A stretch of 64,000 bases of DNA, taken from contig CM067076.1 of assembly GCA_033980235.1 (NCBI GenBank), positions 30,790,968 to 30,854,967 of the forward strand, read 5' to 3'. This DNA is from Diadema setosum. Its lineage: Eukaryota > Echinodermata > Echinoidea > Diadematoida > Diadematidae. Shown piece by piece: positions 1-11,666 of this stretch. The position numbers and the translations under genes were made by a program. Numbering within the stretch: position 1 is the stretch's first letter; the number at the start of each line of letters is the position of its first letter. The notes below the pieces were generated by a model, which saw only the letters and a list, made by a program, of their open reading frames with translations, made no database searches and had not been told where the DNA came from.

Positions 1-1796
1 TAAAAGAAGGAAGAGAGACCGTTATTGCGACTTACCTTCTCTGAACGAGTATCGGCGAGTTCTCGCAGGCGGTGTAATGTTTCATCCTTCTGTTGTGCCT
101 CTTTGAGAGCTGTTGGAGTCACGATGTCTTCCATTGGGTGTGGGGTTTTGAGGGGACGAAATGGCTTACCGTCTCGTTGAGCCTGGGCTCTCGTCTGTAC
201 GGCGCCGACAGGCATTGGTGTAGCCGTCCAGTCGGGATCTGGGTTGTCTGGTTCTCTTACTCCGGGTAGGTTACCTAAAATCAGGTCATAGAGTGGAGTT
301 TTCATGCACAATGCGTTAACTTTCCCTACGTAGAAGGGAGTGTCAACATCTATTCTAGCGACGGGGAGAGTTTTCACTGTGCCATCAATCAGCACGCAAG
401 TACTTTCTTCACCTGTCATTTGGTTTGGCTGGACAAGATCTTGTTTAATGACAGCTCCGCTGCAGCCGCTGTCTCTGAGAACAGAAATTTGGTTGTTATT
501 GACTAGTCCGTTAGTAACTGGCATTTGTCTGACCACATGTTCTTTGGTGCATGCTGCACTCATCAACGGCAAGGAGTGTCCACACTTGAATTGGATATGA
601 TCTGTGGTGGATTCTAGTTTGGGGGCATTGAGTGGCATTCGAACCATCATACAAGAAGCCTCAATTTTGACCTTTGTGTTAGTGCAAGCTGGACATTGAC
701 AGGGAGTATGTGGATTTGGTTCTACCTTATCGGGTTCCGATGAAGCCAGGCTGTGTTCCGAGGTAGGGGGGTTTCCTTGCTCTGGATCCTGGGCGAGGAC
801 TAGACCTGCCGATTTCATGGGGGAGAAAGGACAATAGTTAGCAATGTGACCTGGTTTGTGGCATATGAAACACGTTCTGCCTCTGGTTCCCTGTTTTGTA
901 CAATCACGGGCAAGGTGACCGTGTTGGTGGCAGTTGTAACATTTGGGTTGAGACGGGGGCCTATTTCCTGAAATGTTATTTGGAGGGATTTTACCTTCAG
1001 GTCTGGTGTTGCCCCGTGGCATCTGTCCCACGTGTGTCTGGATGTTCCTTTGTGCCGGTGGGGGTGGTTTGAAGGTGCCTCCTCTGGCGTCTAAGTACTG
1101 CTCAGCTAGTTTCACCACGTCCTTCGAAGTCTCGGGCTGCCGTTCTTTTAGGAAGATGGCCAGCTCTCGATGACACCCACTGATGAGCTGCTCCCGGAGG
1201 AGTAGATCTGCCAGCTCCTCGAAAGTGTGCTCTATACCAGAGAGGCTTACCCACCTGTTCAAGTAGTTCTCTAGTCGGTTTGCATACTGGGATGCCGTTT
1301 CTCCTGTTGTCGGTTTGCCTGAAAAAAACTTGGAGCGAAATCCTTCTGCAGTGAGCTGAAAGGATTTCAAGAGTGCATGTTTCAAAGTGTCATAATCATT
1401 GGATTCCGCACTTGACAATCTAGAGTGGACATCAAGAGCCTTACCTGTAAGCAGCGTGCTTAAGTTGAGTGCCCAGTCTGTAGTTGGCCAGTTTTGATTT
1501 TTGGCATATCGTTCGAACCGCTGTAGATAGGCATCTATGTTATCTTTGTCTTCGTGAAATAGAGGCAATTTTGGAGATCGAGCTTTGCACCCATTAGAAC
1601 TTGATTCGCTTTTGGTTTGCTTTTCTCGCGCTATCGCCAATTGTAGCTCGGCTGTTTCTCTTTCCTGTCGCCTTAACTCTAACATGTCCGCTCTTTCCTC
1701 TCTGAGTCTCTTTTGCTCGTCTGTAACAAACTGCCTAAGCTCCTCTCCACTGAATCCGAACTTTTCTCCAATTTCAGTTAACTTAGCTAGCTCCAT
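1..1796 (-). CDS. Ty3/gypsy-like Gag-protease polyprotein, 3' part outside window
   Basis: One uninterrupted minus-strand frame from ATG at 1796 to the window edge, about 598 codons. It starts MELAKLTEIGEKFGFSGEE and passes through a Lys/Arg/Glu-rich helical stretch (about residues 25-65). A capsid-like region follows (about 75-240) with the pattern seen in SCAN-related Ty3/gypsy Gags (FERYAKNQNWP, LLTGKALDVHSRL, LREQLISGCHREL). Two CCHC zinc knuckles lie near residues 285 (CYNCHQHGHLARDC) and 305 (CFICHKPGHIANYC). A retropepsin-like core with RDSGCSG lies near residue 440, where other aspartic proteases have DTG or DSG, followed by DTPFYVGKVNALC and YDLILGN, typical of the protease-RT linker of these elements. 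The RT is presumably beyond the left edge. Class is confident from motifs; the exact clade is not determined. No stop or frameshift is seen, so the copy may be young. Confidence 0.85.
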   Translation of the reverse strand, partial: MELAKLTEIGEKFGFSGEELRQFVTDEQKRLREERADMLELRRQERETAELQLAIAREKQTKSESSSNGCKARSPKLPLFHEDKDNIDAYLQRFERYAKNQNWPTTDWALNLSTLLTGKALDVHSRLSSAESNDYDTLKHALLKSFQLTAEGFRSKFFSGKPTTGETASQYANRLENYLNRWVSLSGIEHTFEELADLLLREQLISGCHRELAIFLKERQPETSKDVVKLAEQYLDARGGTFKPPPPAQRNIQTHVGQMPRGNTRPEGKIPPNNISGNRPPSQPKCYNCHQHGHLARDCTKQGTRGRTCFICHKPGHIANYCPFSPMKSAGLVLAQDPEQGNPPTSEHSLASSEPDKVEPNPHTPCQCPACTNTKVKIEASCMMVRMPLNAPKLESTTDHIQFKCGHSLPLMSAACTKEHVVRQMPVTNGLVNNNQISVLRDSGCSGAVIKQDLVQPNQMTGEESTCVLIDGTVKTLPVARIDVDTPFYVGKVNALCMKTPLYDLILGNLPGVREPDNPDPDWTATPMPVGAVQTRAQAQRDGKPFRPLKTPHPMEDIVTPTALKEAQQKDETLHRLRELADTRSEKVSRNNGLSSFF

Positions 1797-2003
1797 TCCG
1801 AATTACCTGAGCACTTATAATACCAGAATGTATTCAGATCAGTTCAGATCATGTACACAATGAATATACAACGGTGCACCTATGGATAGTACATACATAC
1901 AAATGTAGAGGAAACAAAAAAATCACAAGTTTTCCTCAACCTTTTTCTTTACACTTTTTTCTCCGTTTATATACCCATGTGACTTCGAATGGCACGAGTT
2001 ATA

Positions 2004-2021
2004 CTCCCGGACAAGCCCCCA
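2004..2021 (-). other. Primer-binding site of the Ty3/gypsy-like element
   Basis: Read on the minus strand the 18 bases are TGGGGGCTTGTCCGGGAG, close to the tRNA-Pro-type primer site used by some retroviruses and gypsy-class elements. It lies five bases after the LTR end (GTGACA) and about 210 bases upstream of the Gag ATG, the usual order. tRNA-Pro identity is inferred from resemblance. Confidence 0.75.
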
Positions 2022-2026
2022 GAAAA

Positions 2027-2971
2027 TGTCACATGGGCGGACTCAAATAATGCTCAATCACACTCGTGCCATTCACTTCAATGTACAATTTAATATAAGC
2101 ATTTGTGGAATATTTACAGGACTGAAATCAAGGAGTTGTGACCAACATAAAATGCAAAATCAAAATTCTTAGTGAGATAAATTTAATTACAATACTCTTA
2201 TATTCGACAACCATGTGAACGGGACCCTGTCTTGGTCCGGTTCCACCTGTAATTTTGGCTTGACACTTGTTCAGAATAATTATACCAGCTTCACTATCAA
2301 TTCGTTATCCCTGACAATACACTATCTGCTATCAAGCGCAACACTATTTGGTTCACACCACCGTAGTGCTGATCCGGAGATGACCAGCCTGCACGCACGA
2401 CGGTTTACCGCGGTTAAAACACTTGTCTTCAATTACACTGCTTCCGTTTACATCCGGGTTCTGTGCTAACCCGCAATTATCATGAAGTATATAAATACCA
2501 ATCTTCGAATTATGTGCACATTATTTTCATCTTTTTACCAATTTAACATGACCTTCATCTCTCTACTTCAGCGACACTTCCACGTCGTAACCAATCATAT
2601 CTACAGGGTGTCATGCACCCGCCAGGTTCATCGCTCACCTGCGTTGTCCCCAGAGTCACATTAAGTGTCAAACTGTTCGCTTCCAGAACATGAACTGATT
2701 CGTGGGTGGAGCGTCCTTATATGCGAGGTTGCTGTTCCAGCTCCAAAGTGTCGCGAGGGACCCGCGTTCCGTATTCTTTGGCGTCCAAAGTCCTCCCTAG
2801 CGAGGGGCGGACCCAGTCGCTCTGCTGCGAATGCGTCGGTCTGGGAGTAGGCTCGTCCTCGGTCTCGGCGCCATCTACAAAATCATTTAAATGCAACATA
2901 TACCAGTGGGGTGTGTTCTAATCACACACACACAAAGATTATCAGCTTAAAATCCTGACATCACAGTGACA
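2027..2971 (-). mobile_element. 5' LTR of the Ty3/gypsy-like element
   Basis: The inner edge is fixed by the adjacent primer-binding site: read on the minus strand the LTR ends in GTGACA. The outer edge is inferred from the matching inverted hexamer TGTCAC at 2971-2966, giving a 945 bp LTR with TG...CA ends. A TATA-like CATATAAGG at about 2724-2716 would sit roughly 250 bases into the LTR, as expected for U3. The partner LTR is outside the window, so neither target duplication nor LTR identity can be checked. The outer boundary is less certain than the inner one. Confidence 0.6.
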
Positions 2972-4783
2972 ATTTACGAACTGCATTATTATCCAATTAA
3001 CATACAAAAATTCACATAATGAAATGTTTCAAACATTGGAAATATAACCGTGCATAGCTTATCAAACATCACCGCATCGTTTATAATATACTTTATCACT
3101 TATTCACGGGGTTCTCCGGTGCTATATGTGGTGCCCTGAAACACATTCACATCCTTTTACACGACAAAGCAGAAATCAAATCGCAATTTAACTTACCAAT
3201 GACCGGTGTAATATAACCAAAATGCCTCTTCTTCTTGGCTACTGGAAGGCTGCAAAGGCTGTTGGAATACGCCTTCTGGCAGCAAACAAAATCTGAACTC
3301 TAATCAGCCAGTACACAGGCTGACGGTAAGGTGGACGGACGGCTCCTGGCCGCAAACGAAATTGGGCTTAGACACAAAATTATCTTGCCAACTGGCGCCT
3401 GAGTGTGGCAGGTTGGTTTCCTGCCATCACGGAGCTAACTCAATGTTCTCTCGGTGAAATCAAAATGGTGTCTGCCCCGAAAAGATCCAACTCTACTGTT
3501 AAATTGCTACTCGACTACGACACTCCTTTTCGAGGCATTTGGAATATTTGATACAACTAAAAGGACTTGAACGAAAACACCTATACAGCACTCTCCCGGA
3601 ACTGGAGCTATTTCCTGTCTTTTCTTTCTACATTAATTGACATGCAAAAATAAATGAACTCCTCTCGGTCATCGATGGCGCTACTTGTAAAACATTTACA
3701 CCTGTCTTATCACTTTCTCTCTCTCGCTCTCGCTTTCTCTCTCGCTCCCTCACTCGCACCCTTTGTCTCGTTATCCCTACCCGTAAACATGTTTGTCTAG
3801 TTGAATGACCGATAGGTGATGTACATGAAACAACCTGGAAATGCATTTTCAATGTGACACTATTCTACCAATACATTTTGCCAACTCTAATTTCACCTCA
3901 TACTGCAATGCAGCATGTGAATAATTTTTCAGTGGCTTGAGATGCACTACTCTAAACCTTGATTTCTAATAAGAATGTATCAAGCAAGCACTTTAAATAT
4001 GACATTCATAATGTAGGATTGTATTATAATATAGAGTTGTAAAACATTAAAGGAAATGAAATGAAGGGCAATTCTATCTCAGAGGAAAGACTATTAATGA
4101 ATTATTTCAAGAGTATTTCAATTGAAAAATCAATCAATCTCAAAGTAAGCAATCAAGCAATGGTCGATGCATTCCATGGTCATGCGCATGGGTCATTAAA
4201 TTTTGAAAGGCATCACATTGGAACCTAGCCATACATCTATCTACCACATGGCCATAGAAATTACAATGTATGGTAATTATGAGAGCCTTTGATTATGATT
4301 AATATGTTGTTATAAATGCACACTGCCTATGGGGGATGGTATAAATTGTCACAGAAATCATCCATAATTAGTCTCATATAAAGTTTACATTGCTACACTA
4401 CACAAACACTTACACAGCCTACACTCTGTGTAGGCGGGAGGAGGTACTGCATATAGTAGGCCTAACAGTTACAAGAAGAAGCCAATTACAACTTTTTTTT
4501 TTTTTTTCCAAGAGAAAGTGTCCTGCCTGGTTTTAGTTTTAAAAATTCTTTTTCCAAGAGCAAGTGGGCCAGAAAGTGTAGAGGTCTATCAAATGCTTTT
4601 AGTTTAAAAAAAAAAAAAGTTTGCTACGCATGATTACCTACTATACGTTACAGAGCAGTTTCAGTAACCGTTAGTTAGAAGTAATTTACTAGTAGCGGGT
4701 ATGTTAGAAGTCACTTACACTACAGAGTACCGCAGCTCACGGGGCCAGCACTGTCTGTACTGGGCCCAGCAGCCGGCCCTGAC
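2972..4783. other. Non-coding stretch with pyrimidine tract and a possible minus-strand first exon
   Basis: No convincing coding region. A CT-rich simple tract lies at about 3713-3755 and homopolymer runs at 4494-4508 and 4606-4618. On the minus strand a strong donor sequence TTG/GTAAGTTAA places an exon end at about 3197. The 280 bases before it contain an ATG followed by only 15 codons, so it could be a 5' non-coding exon of a gene extending left, but nothing confirms transcription. Confidence 0.4.
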
Positions 4784-6606
4784 ATCCCAGGTCAAAAAAC
4801 CAGTAGAAACCAGTAGAAACCAGTAAGCATTTTTAACTGGTCGTTACTGGTTTTAACTGGTCTCAACTGGTCTTAAATGGTTTCAACTGGTACCAGTTGA
4901 AACCAGCAAGGTAACTCCAACTTTCCAGTAACAAAATGAGCAATTCTAATTGAAACCAGTTGAAGACATACTGGTACCAGTTGATACCAGTTTAATCCTA
5001 CTGGTACGAGTTTATACCAGTTGAAGTTGCACTGCTTACCAGTTGAAACCAGTAAAAGTCTACTGATGGCCAGTTGTAATACCAGTTCAAGTATCACTAT
5101 ACCAGTTGGTAACAGTTTCTGTCGGTTGAAGTCTTATGGTACCAGTTGATACCAGTTCAAGTGTCATTTTGTACCAGTTGATACCAGTTGAAGTCTTACT
5201 GGTACCAGTTTATCCCAGTTGAAGTTGCACTACTTACCAGTCCAGTTGGAGTGATTAAGTCTACTGTTTGCCAGTTGATACCAGTTCAAATATCATTTTG
5301 TACCAGTTGGTAACAGTTCCTGCCAATTGAAATTTTACTGATACCAGTTGATACCAGTTCATGTCTCACTGTACCAAATGATATCAACTGAAAGTCTACT
5401 CTACTGGTCAATGAGTTGATACCAGTTCAAGTCTCAATGTGTACCACGGTGCCACTTGATACCAATTGCAATCTACTGGCACAAGTTCATACCAGTTGAA
5501 GTCTCATTGTGTACCAGTTGATATCTTAAGGTAATGGTAACTGCGTCTGATGCCAGTTTGAGTCTTACCTGGAGTCTACTTTTTGAATTAGATCAGTTCA
5601 TCAAACTGAATTAAAAAGTAAATTAAACTTGTTTTAAAACATCAAATTAAAAAGTAAACAAAACAAAATGATGCAAAACATTTGACATGATTGAACTTGG
5701 ACTCTTAATGACTTCAACTTAATTCAACTGGAACCAATTTAGATCAGTTGACACTTAAACTGACAGACTGTATTTCGACCAGTTTGTGTGTGTGTTTGTG
5801 TGTGCGTGTTTGTGTCGGTTTGTGTGCAAATGGTTAGTTGACACAATCCGAAACCCATGTACCTGACTGCATGGACTTGCTTACCACTTCATTCTAGATT
5901 AAAACCCAGTAACTAAAACATTGAAATGTTGATACCACTTGATACCAGTTGGTTTCTATTGGTTTCTACTGGTTCTATTGCGCATGAATATTCATAAGCT
6001 ATTCAAATCCTCTATGTGAAAAAGATAGAATATTGTTATAAATTTATTGTTTTATGATTTCCATAAACTCTTAAATGTCTGAAATGTAATTAGAAATTTA
6101 CCTAATATTATTGCCGTGATATTCACAATTTCCACTTGTGCCTTTGATGAGGTATTTTCATATTTTTATAATAAAAATGTAATCTACTTGGTAACCATGT
6201 CTTAAAGTATTGCAACTAGATGGCCCTATATATATGAATGAAATATCCCTTGCACTAACTAGGTCTAGGACACAGGCTAAGCCTAGATGTACTTGTAGGT
6301 ATAGGATTTAAGTCTAGTTGTAGGATTATGATAGGGTAGATATTAACAATGTCGTGACATATACACATGTTCTGGTATGAACCCATACATCAAATAATTC
6401 AACACTAAATTAATTTTGTCAACTGGATCCTAGTTGATTCCAGTTGATACCAGTTGATTCCAACTGGTACCAGTTGATTCCATTTGGATGAATACCAGTT
6501 GATACCAGTTGATTCCAGGTCCCATTTTCCATATTGAAACCAGTTGCCTTAACTGGAATCAACTGGTACCAGTACCAGTTAGCCAACTGGTTTTTCGACC
6601 TGGGAT
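4784..6606. mobile_element. 1.8 kb inverted-ended element built of CCAGTTGA-type repeats
   Basis: The outer ends are inverted: ATCCCAGGTCAAAAAACCAG at 4784 and its near-complement at 6587-6606 (CTGGTTTTTCGACCTGGGAT). Inside, degenerate repeats of ACCAGTTGATACCAGTTG-like units fill about 4800-5560, recur briefly at 5935-5980, and return at 6420-6600. The middle (about 5600-6400) is ordinary AT-rich sequence with a GT-rich tract near 5785-5825. There is no transposase-like frame. It is best described as a foldback or MITE-like element with satellite-like subterminal arrays; the family is not recognised and no target duplication is obvious. Confidence 0.65.
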
Positions 6607-8047
6607 GGCAACTCACGCTCACACCATGGAGCTGGTAGCTCCATGCTCACACCATGGAAATTGGACCTACAACGTGCTCGCTCACACGACAGCCAGCCAT
6701 CCACAGCACAAGTCTCAGGCACAGCTCATCGCCTCAGGGAGGAGGTGACACCTCCCTCTCTGCACAGCTGCAGCTCCAGTCACACACAGATCTCTGTCTG
6801 TGGATTGCCCATGCCCAAGCAAGACGCTACGATCACCAACATTCAACACGACCGCGATCATTTTCCACTCGACAAACTGAACAATATGGTTAAACTATTT
6901 GCCGTAGTATAACTACAGACAAACAACATTGTAACCTCACATCAAACTTACCGATAAAGTCTTTATCTGCAGCCTGACAACAGCACGAGTTTTGAAAAGC
7001 TTCTTTGGAGAAATAATGCAGCTAGCAGACAGCATTTCACACCCGGAAGTTGCAGTCGCAGAATCGAATTGGCCCTTCGGTCAAAGGTTATTTCCAAGGA
7101 GATCGCACGCAAAAAAGTTGGGGCGAAGCGCTGCGTTGTTCCACTGCTTAAAAATTTAGTTCTATGGTTAGCCTTGCTTAATTTCAATTCTTAACCTGCT
7201 GGGCAATATTTAGTCACGTATTTCACAAAGACTAATTTAGTGGTAATTCAAAACGGTATATTTGTTGAAAATATCTGTAGAGTTGTACTTTCCAAAAAAA
7301 CTTGTAGCGCAACAATAGACCGGATCACAACCACATTGCTACGCGGAAGCTTAAAGGGCCTGGGGAGGAGTGTTCGGTTGTGCAAAACATGCGAAAGAGA
7401 AGGTGTTTTGGGTATAAAATGAAAGGTAGATATTTAACTTAACATGTGTCAAAATATCTTGGAAATCGAAATCTTCTCAAATGTTTTAAAAAGCGAAAAA
7501 CAAAACATACTTTTCTGGAAAAAGATCCTTCGATACGATGGCGATACGTATTTGAATTGCGGAATACTGCTTGTTGACTGCGGACATCAAGCCAACTTAC
7601 AGCGAAATCAAGCCAACATGCCGAGTGAGCTGCGGAACTGCTGTACTAGTAGTTAGAGCACGTTAGAGCAAGCTAGCTCTGACGGCTGGCTGTGCCTATG
7701 GGCGCGGCGGCGAGCGCTGGCCGCATCACTTGCCATATAACTCGCAGCAGTGCAAGCTCGAGAGCTAGCTAGCTATAGCTTGCATGCTGTACGATCTTGC
7801 ATGCTAGTCTGTGTACGAGTGTATGAGTTCACGTTGTGTTTTCATTTGATGAGAGCGCTAACCTAAAATCAAAGGACTCCTAGATCCTCCGATTCTGATT
7901 CACATGTCCTTCTTCCAAGATACTATGAGAGATAGTTCTATCGTCGGAAGACTCGGTAGGCTACGTGTCCTAAAAGCCATCAAACTCCATTACAAGATTC
8001 TTCATTGAGAAGTAAGAGTACCGAAAGCGGGATAGGTGAACGCGGTA
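6607..8047. other. Intergenic, GC-richer, possible transcription start region on minus strand
   Basis: No recognisable coding sequence. A small palindrome (ACCATGGAGCTGGTAGCTCCATG) lies near 6624-6646. On the minus strand a strong donor CG/GTAAGTTTG ends a possible exon at about 6952. Its 250 upstream bases are relatively CpG-rich and carry no long frame, so a non-coding 5' exon is possible. Around 7680-7800 is a CpG-rich patch with AGCTAGCTAGCT runs. Confidence 0.3.
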
Positions 8048-8208
8048 CTACGTAGCCCGACCAGACGCCGGGCTATTTATACAGCGATCGACTGGGCTGT
8101 GCCTGTATAGCTGTACGTAGAAACTTTTCCGGGTAAGGACACAGCCCAGTACGCAGTGCTACCGTGCTTGCTTCGCACGGCGTCTGGTGACCTGGTCGGG
8201 CTACGTAG
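8048..8208. mobile_element. 161 bp MITE with nested palindrome
   Basis: The ends are exact inverted copies of CTACGTAGCCCGACCAG. Inside them a second inverted pair, ACTGGGCTGTG and CACAGCCCAGT, makes the element a nested hairpin. A poly(A) run follows at 8207. It has no coding capacity; the superfamily is not identified. Confidence 0.7.
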
Positions 8209-8341
8209 AAAAAAAAAAAAAAATCAACGAAATCTCAATTATTGATTACAATTACACGAAACACAAACGGGTTGTGTTAATTCAATACATATCTTAAACT
8301 TTTCATGCACATTGTCCAGAAATGCAATCTTCATGGCAAAC

Positions 8342-8344
<3 letters not shown>

Positions 8345-8390
<46 letters not shown>
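8345..8390. repeat. Poly(T) tract of about 46 bases
   Basis: An uninterrupted run of T, which on the minus strand could be the poly(A) tail of a retroposed copy. No recognisable retroposed sequence is seen on its 5' side on that strand. Confidence 0.85.
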
Positions 8391-8392
<2 letters not shown>

Positions 8393-11379
8393 TTCTTCAA
8401 AGATTTGAAACACAAGTAGGCTAGAGAAGTACCAGGTACCATGTTATATCTAAACTTGCATTGGATCTAACCAATAGTTCATTTTTATTACCGGTACAAC
8501 TTGTCATGTATTCGTAATTTCAAATGTGACTTAGTTGTAACATTTATTGTGGATGATTTTCTTCCCAACTGACACATGCACTGAATAGGTTAGAAAATTG
8601 GTCATTGTTATGGCTTAGGCCTACCTTTTTTTCTGTATGAATAGGGTTAATTGGAATTATTTCACAGATACACACAAAAATGTTGGGAATCAGATCATTT
8701 TCAGTCTTCTAGACTGAATAATGTGACACCTGTAATAGTCTAATAACTAATCCAGCATTTCTGAGTCTACCTTACACATTTTCATATTCATCATGCAATG
8801 CAACCACGCATGATGCAATATGTCTCGTTCACCTACAAGGAGAAAAGACACAAGAAATAATCTGTTCAAGTCGATTATTTCCACATAGGCCAACAACATT
8901 CACTCAGTTTTATCTAGAACCCTGATTAGGTTTTTATCATCAGAACACATTTTTTTCTCAGTGGTAAATTGATGCTTAACAATTAGACCTACACATCGCA
9001 GGTATAAATATCTTGTTCTGATATTTCAGTGAATAAAAATCTAACACATTTCTTATGTAAGGGCTCGGGTTCGCTTAGCTCTCTAGCACTCGTCACACTT
9101 AAAGCAAACTAGGGCAGCACACATGTGTTACTTAGAAGAAGTGCCTTGGCTAACTAACTTGTAGCCAGTTTATTCTACACATAATTTGGCATGGGTTTAC
9201 ATGTAAATGTGGGTTGTAACAAATATTCATACACAAAATCAACATAACAAAACATGCAAATAAGGAAACAAAGATTAAAACTAAATATTCATAATATGTA
9301 AATGGTGTGTAGGCATGGGTGATTTAGGCATGATTTCAATATTACAGGGAACAATGGGTGAGAAGTGAAAGAGTGGAAAATGTCATGTGATATGTGGTGT
9401 GTCTGTGATAGGTGGGATGCGTGGATGAATGTAAATGTGAATACTACTGTATGTGTGGGTTGACGTATTTATGTGTAGAGGGGTGGTACCTGTTACAACA
9501 GAAGGGGGATACACTTATAATAAATGGTTCAAAGTAAATCCCTACACTTACACTGTACGTTATACTACCATGCATACATATACAAATTTCATGTGTACAT
9601 ATAAATTGCATGTGTACATGGGACTTACATTAGAAGTTGTGTGTACCAGGGTACAATGACCTTACATTTTCTTTTATCTTTGCATGGATATTTGCATTTG
9701 GTGTTGCATCATGAGCACAGGTTCTAATTGCAAATGTGCTACATGTAGAAACTGCTCTCACAGTAATGTGATGTGATATACAATGTACAGATAACAAATC
9801 TGTGCTGACGACTTGCATGTAGGCCTATATCTTTTAAATATGAAATGTCATAATAGAAATAGTTGTATGGCAAAGATTGCCAATTTACACAGGTAAGGTA
9901 GTCATTTGCAAAAAAAAAAACAAAACAAAAAAAAAAACACTGCTCAGCATTCTGTCAATAGTCAATTTTGGCATCTACACATTATACTCCTATCATATTG
10001 AACCAATTATGATAACAATAATATAACATGTTATGTAAATTAAAAAAAACCTAACAAATGCAACCACTTTCAAATAACTTGCACATTTGCAGGGAAAAAA
10101 AATTAAGTGAAGGTCCAAGAATCAATGTCACATGGTTTAATGACTTCAAGTACAAAGCACACTGTACTATTTCAGTGTGGAGACCTTCTACATATTGCAT
10201 TGTCAAAACACATTCAGTTTAGGGTTTTAGCGTATACAATTATATCAGTAGAACATCATGTAGGGACCTACCAAATGTATATTACAATGTATTTTTATAT
10301 CTATGTGAATGAAAACTGAACATCTTGTTTGAAGTACTTCCAACACATTTGTTTATCAAAATTCATACCTATTTTTGGCTATAAAATATAGATGCAATGA
10401 ATATTACAAGGGCACAAACTCAATTTACCACAAAAATATTGTCCTCATAATAATGTGATTTGATAGAGTTATCACAAAATTATGTGCTGAAAAGTGTCTT
10501 CCAAAATGCTGATGGACAATGCTACTGTGTAGGACCTGCTGTGCCACTTGAATGTAACACATGGCATGATATCAGTCATCACATAAATGATGATGAGGAT
10601 AATAATCCTTATGAAGATGATGATAGTAATAAAAACATTAGCAATAACAACAATAGTAGTAGTAATAATAATAATAATAATAATAATTAGAGCAATAATA
10701 AAATGTGTGAAAGGCCCTTTCAGTGATGGTACACTGCTGTGCATGACAGCCCTGCTTAAGTTCACTTTAAAACACTGATGCAATATTTTATCATAACGGA
10801 GTAATTGTAGCTTTTCACCACTGAAACACCTGGGAAACACAGGGGGAAAAAAGACCAAATGAAAAAATAAAAGGACAAAACACTTTGTGCCTGGATATTG
10901 CAGCCCATTCAGTTTCCAGTAACAATTTAAGCACATGCAGTTTAGGAGTTTACAGGATTTATATTCCCTACTTGCCACATGGGGCAAGAACAAATTTTCT
11001 ATGCAATCAATTCAATGTTTCATTCTGATTCACACATTTGAGTACTAACATGTTTGTTGTTACCTCACAGAAAAGACAGAAATAGAGAGTTCAGAAATAT
11101 GAATGTAGTGTCATATCAGTTAGTATTGCCATCACATGAATGTAGGTCTATGATTGGAATTTATGTTATTCATGTTCAATGTGCATTTATCAGAATCCCC
11201 AACAATCCTGGTACAAAGGTGCAGCTTTTTCATTACTAACATGTCTTTTGCTATTATACACAATGAAGGCATAAATTGACAGTAGGCCTACAGGAAGAGC
11301 TGGTGTCAGAGCTATTATCATTGCCATCACTTGGATGCACTCAACCTAATTATGATATTGACGTCATCCAAGTTCAGTT
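8391..11379. other. AT-rich intergenic sequence without recognised genes
   Basis: Both strands were scanned for conserved protein motifs and none was found. The segment contains A-rich runs near 9910-9940 and an AAT/AGT microsatellite near 10650-10689. Long frames across that microsatellite are repeat artefacts with poly-Ile or poly-Asn. Confidence 0.5.
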
Positions 11380-11666
11380 TTCAAACATTTGCCAGCCACA
11401 AAGAACATGAGAGGGGATGTCACTGGCTTCATAGAGCTACATGTAAGTAGCTGGGAGGGCTGGTTCTGATTAATGAGAGGGGATGTCACTGGTTTCACCG
11501 AGTTTGGTGGTAGAGAGGGCTGGTTTCCACTGGCGAGATGGATGTCACAGGTCTTGCTGAGCTGCGTAGCCTAGAAGAGGCAGTCTTATTTGGCGAGAGG
11601 GAGTGTCACTGGCTTCAACAACCTGGATATCTGGGATGGCACTTGGATGTGATGCTAGCTGTTCCA
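11380..11666 (-). repeat. Minisatellite block 1, possible exon on minus strand
   Basis: About four degenerate units of roughly 60 bp sharing the core GAAGCCAGTGACATCCCCTC (minus strand). The right edge looks like a splice acceptor (CTATTGCAG at 11675-11667), and the sequence after it (GGAACAGCTAGCATCACATC) resembles the start of block 2 at 13302. The common reading frame gives an EASDTPSRQ-like peptide before a stop. Whether it is an exon, or a decayed repeat that happens to carry a duplicated acceptor, is unresolved. Confidence 0.45.

Noticed and set aside
30..35. Strong splice donor (GTAAGT) inside the Ty3/gypsy frame on the minus strand
   Set aside because: The frame stays open across it and the residues after it (VSRNNGL) fit the linker of such elements, so it is probably coding sequence.
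4873..5097. Val/Leu/Trp/Tyr-rich repeat peptide on the minus strand
   Set aside because: Translation of the CCAGTTGA repeats; not a gene.
10472..10993. 173-codon minus-strand frame
   Set aside because: Its length comes from an AAT/GAT microsatellite read as poly-Ile; no domain.
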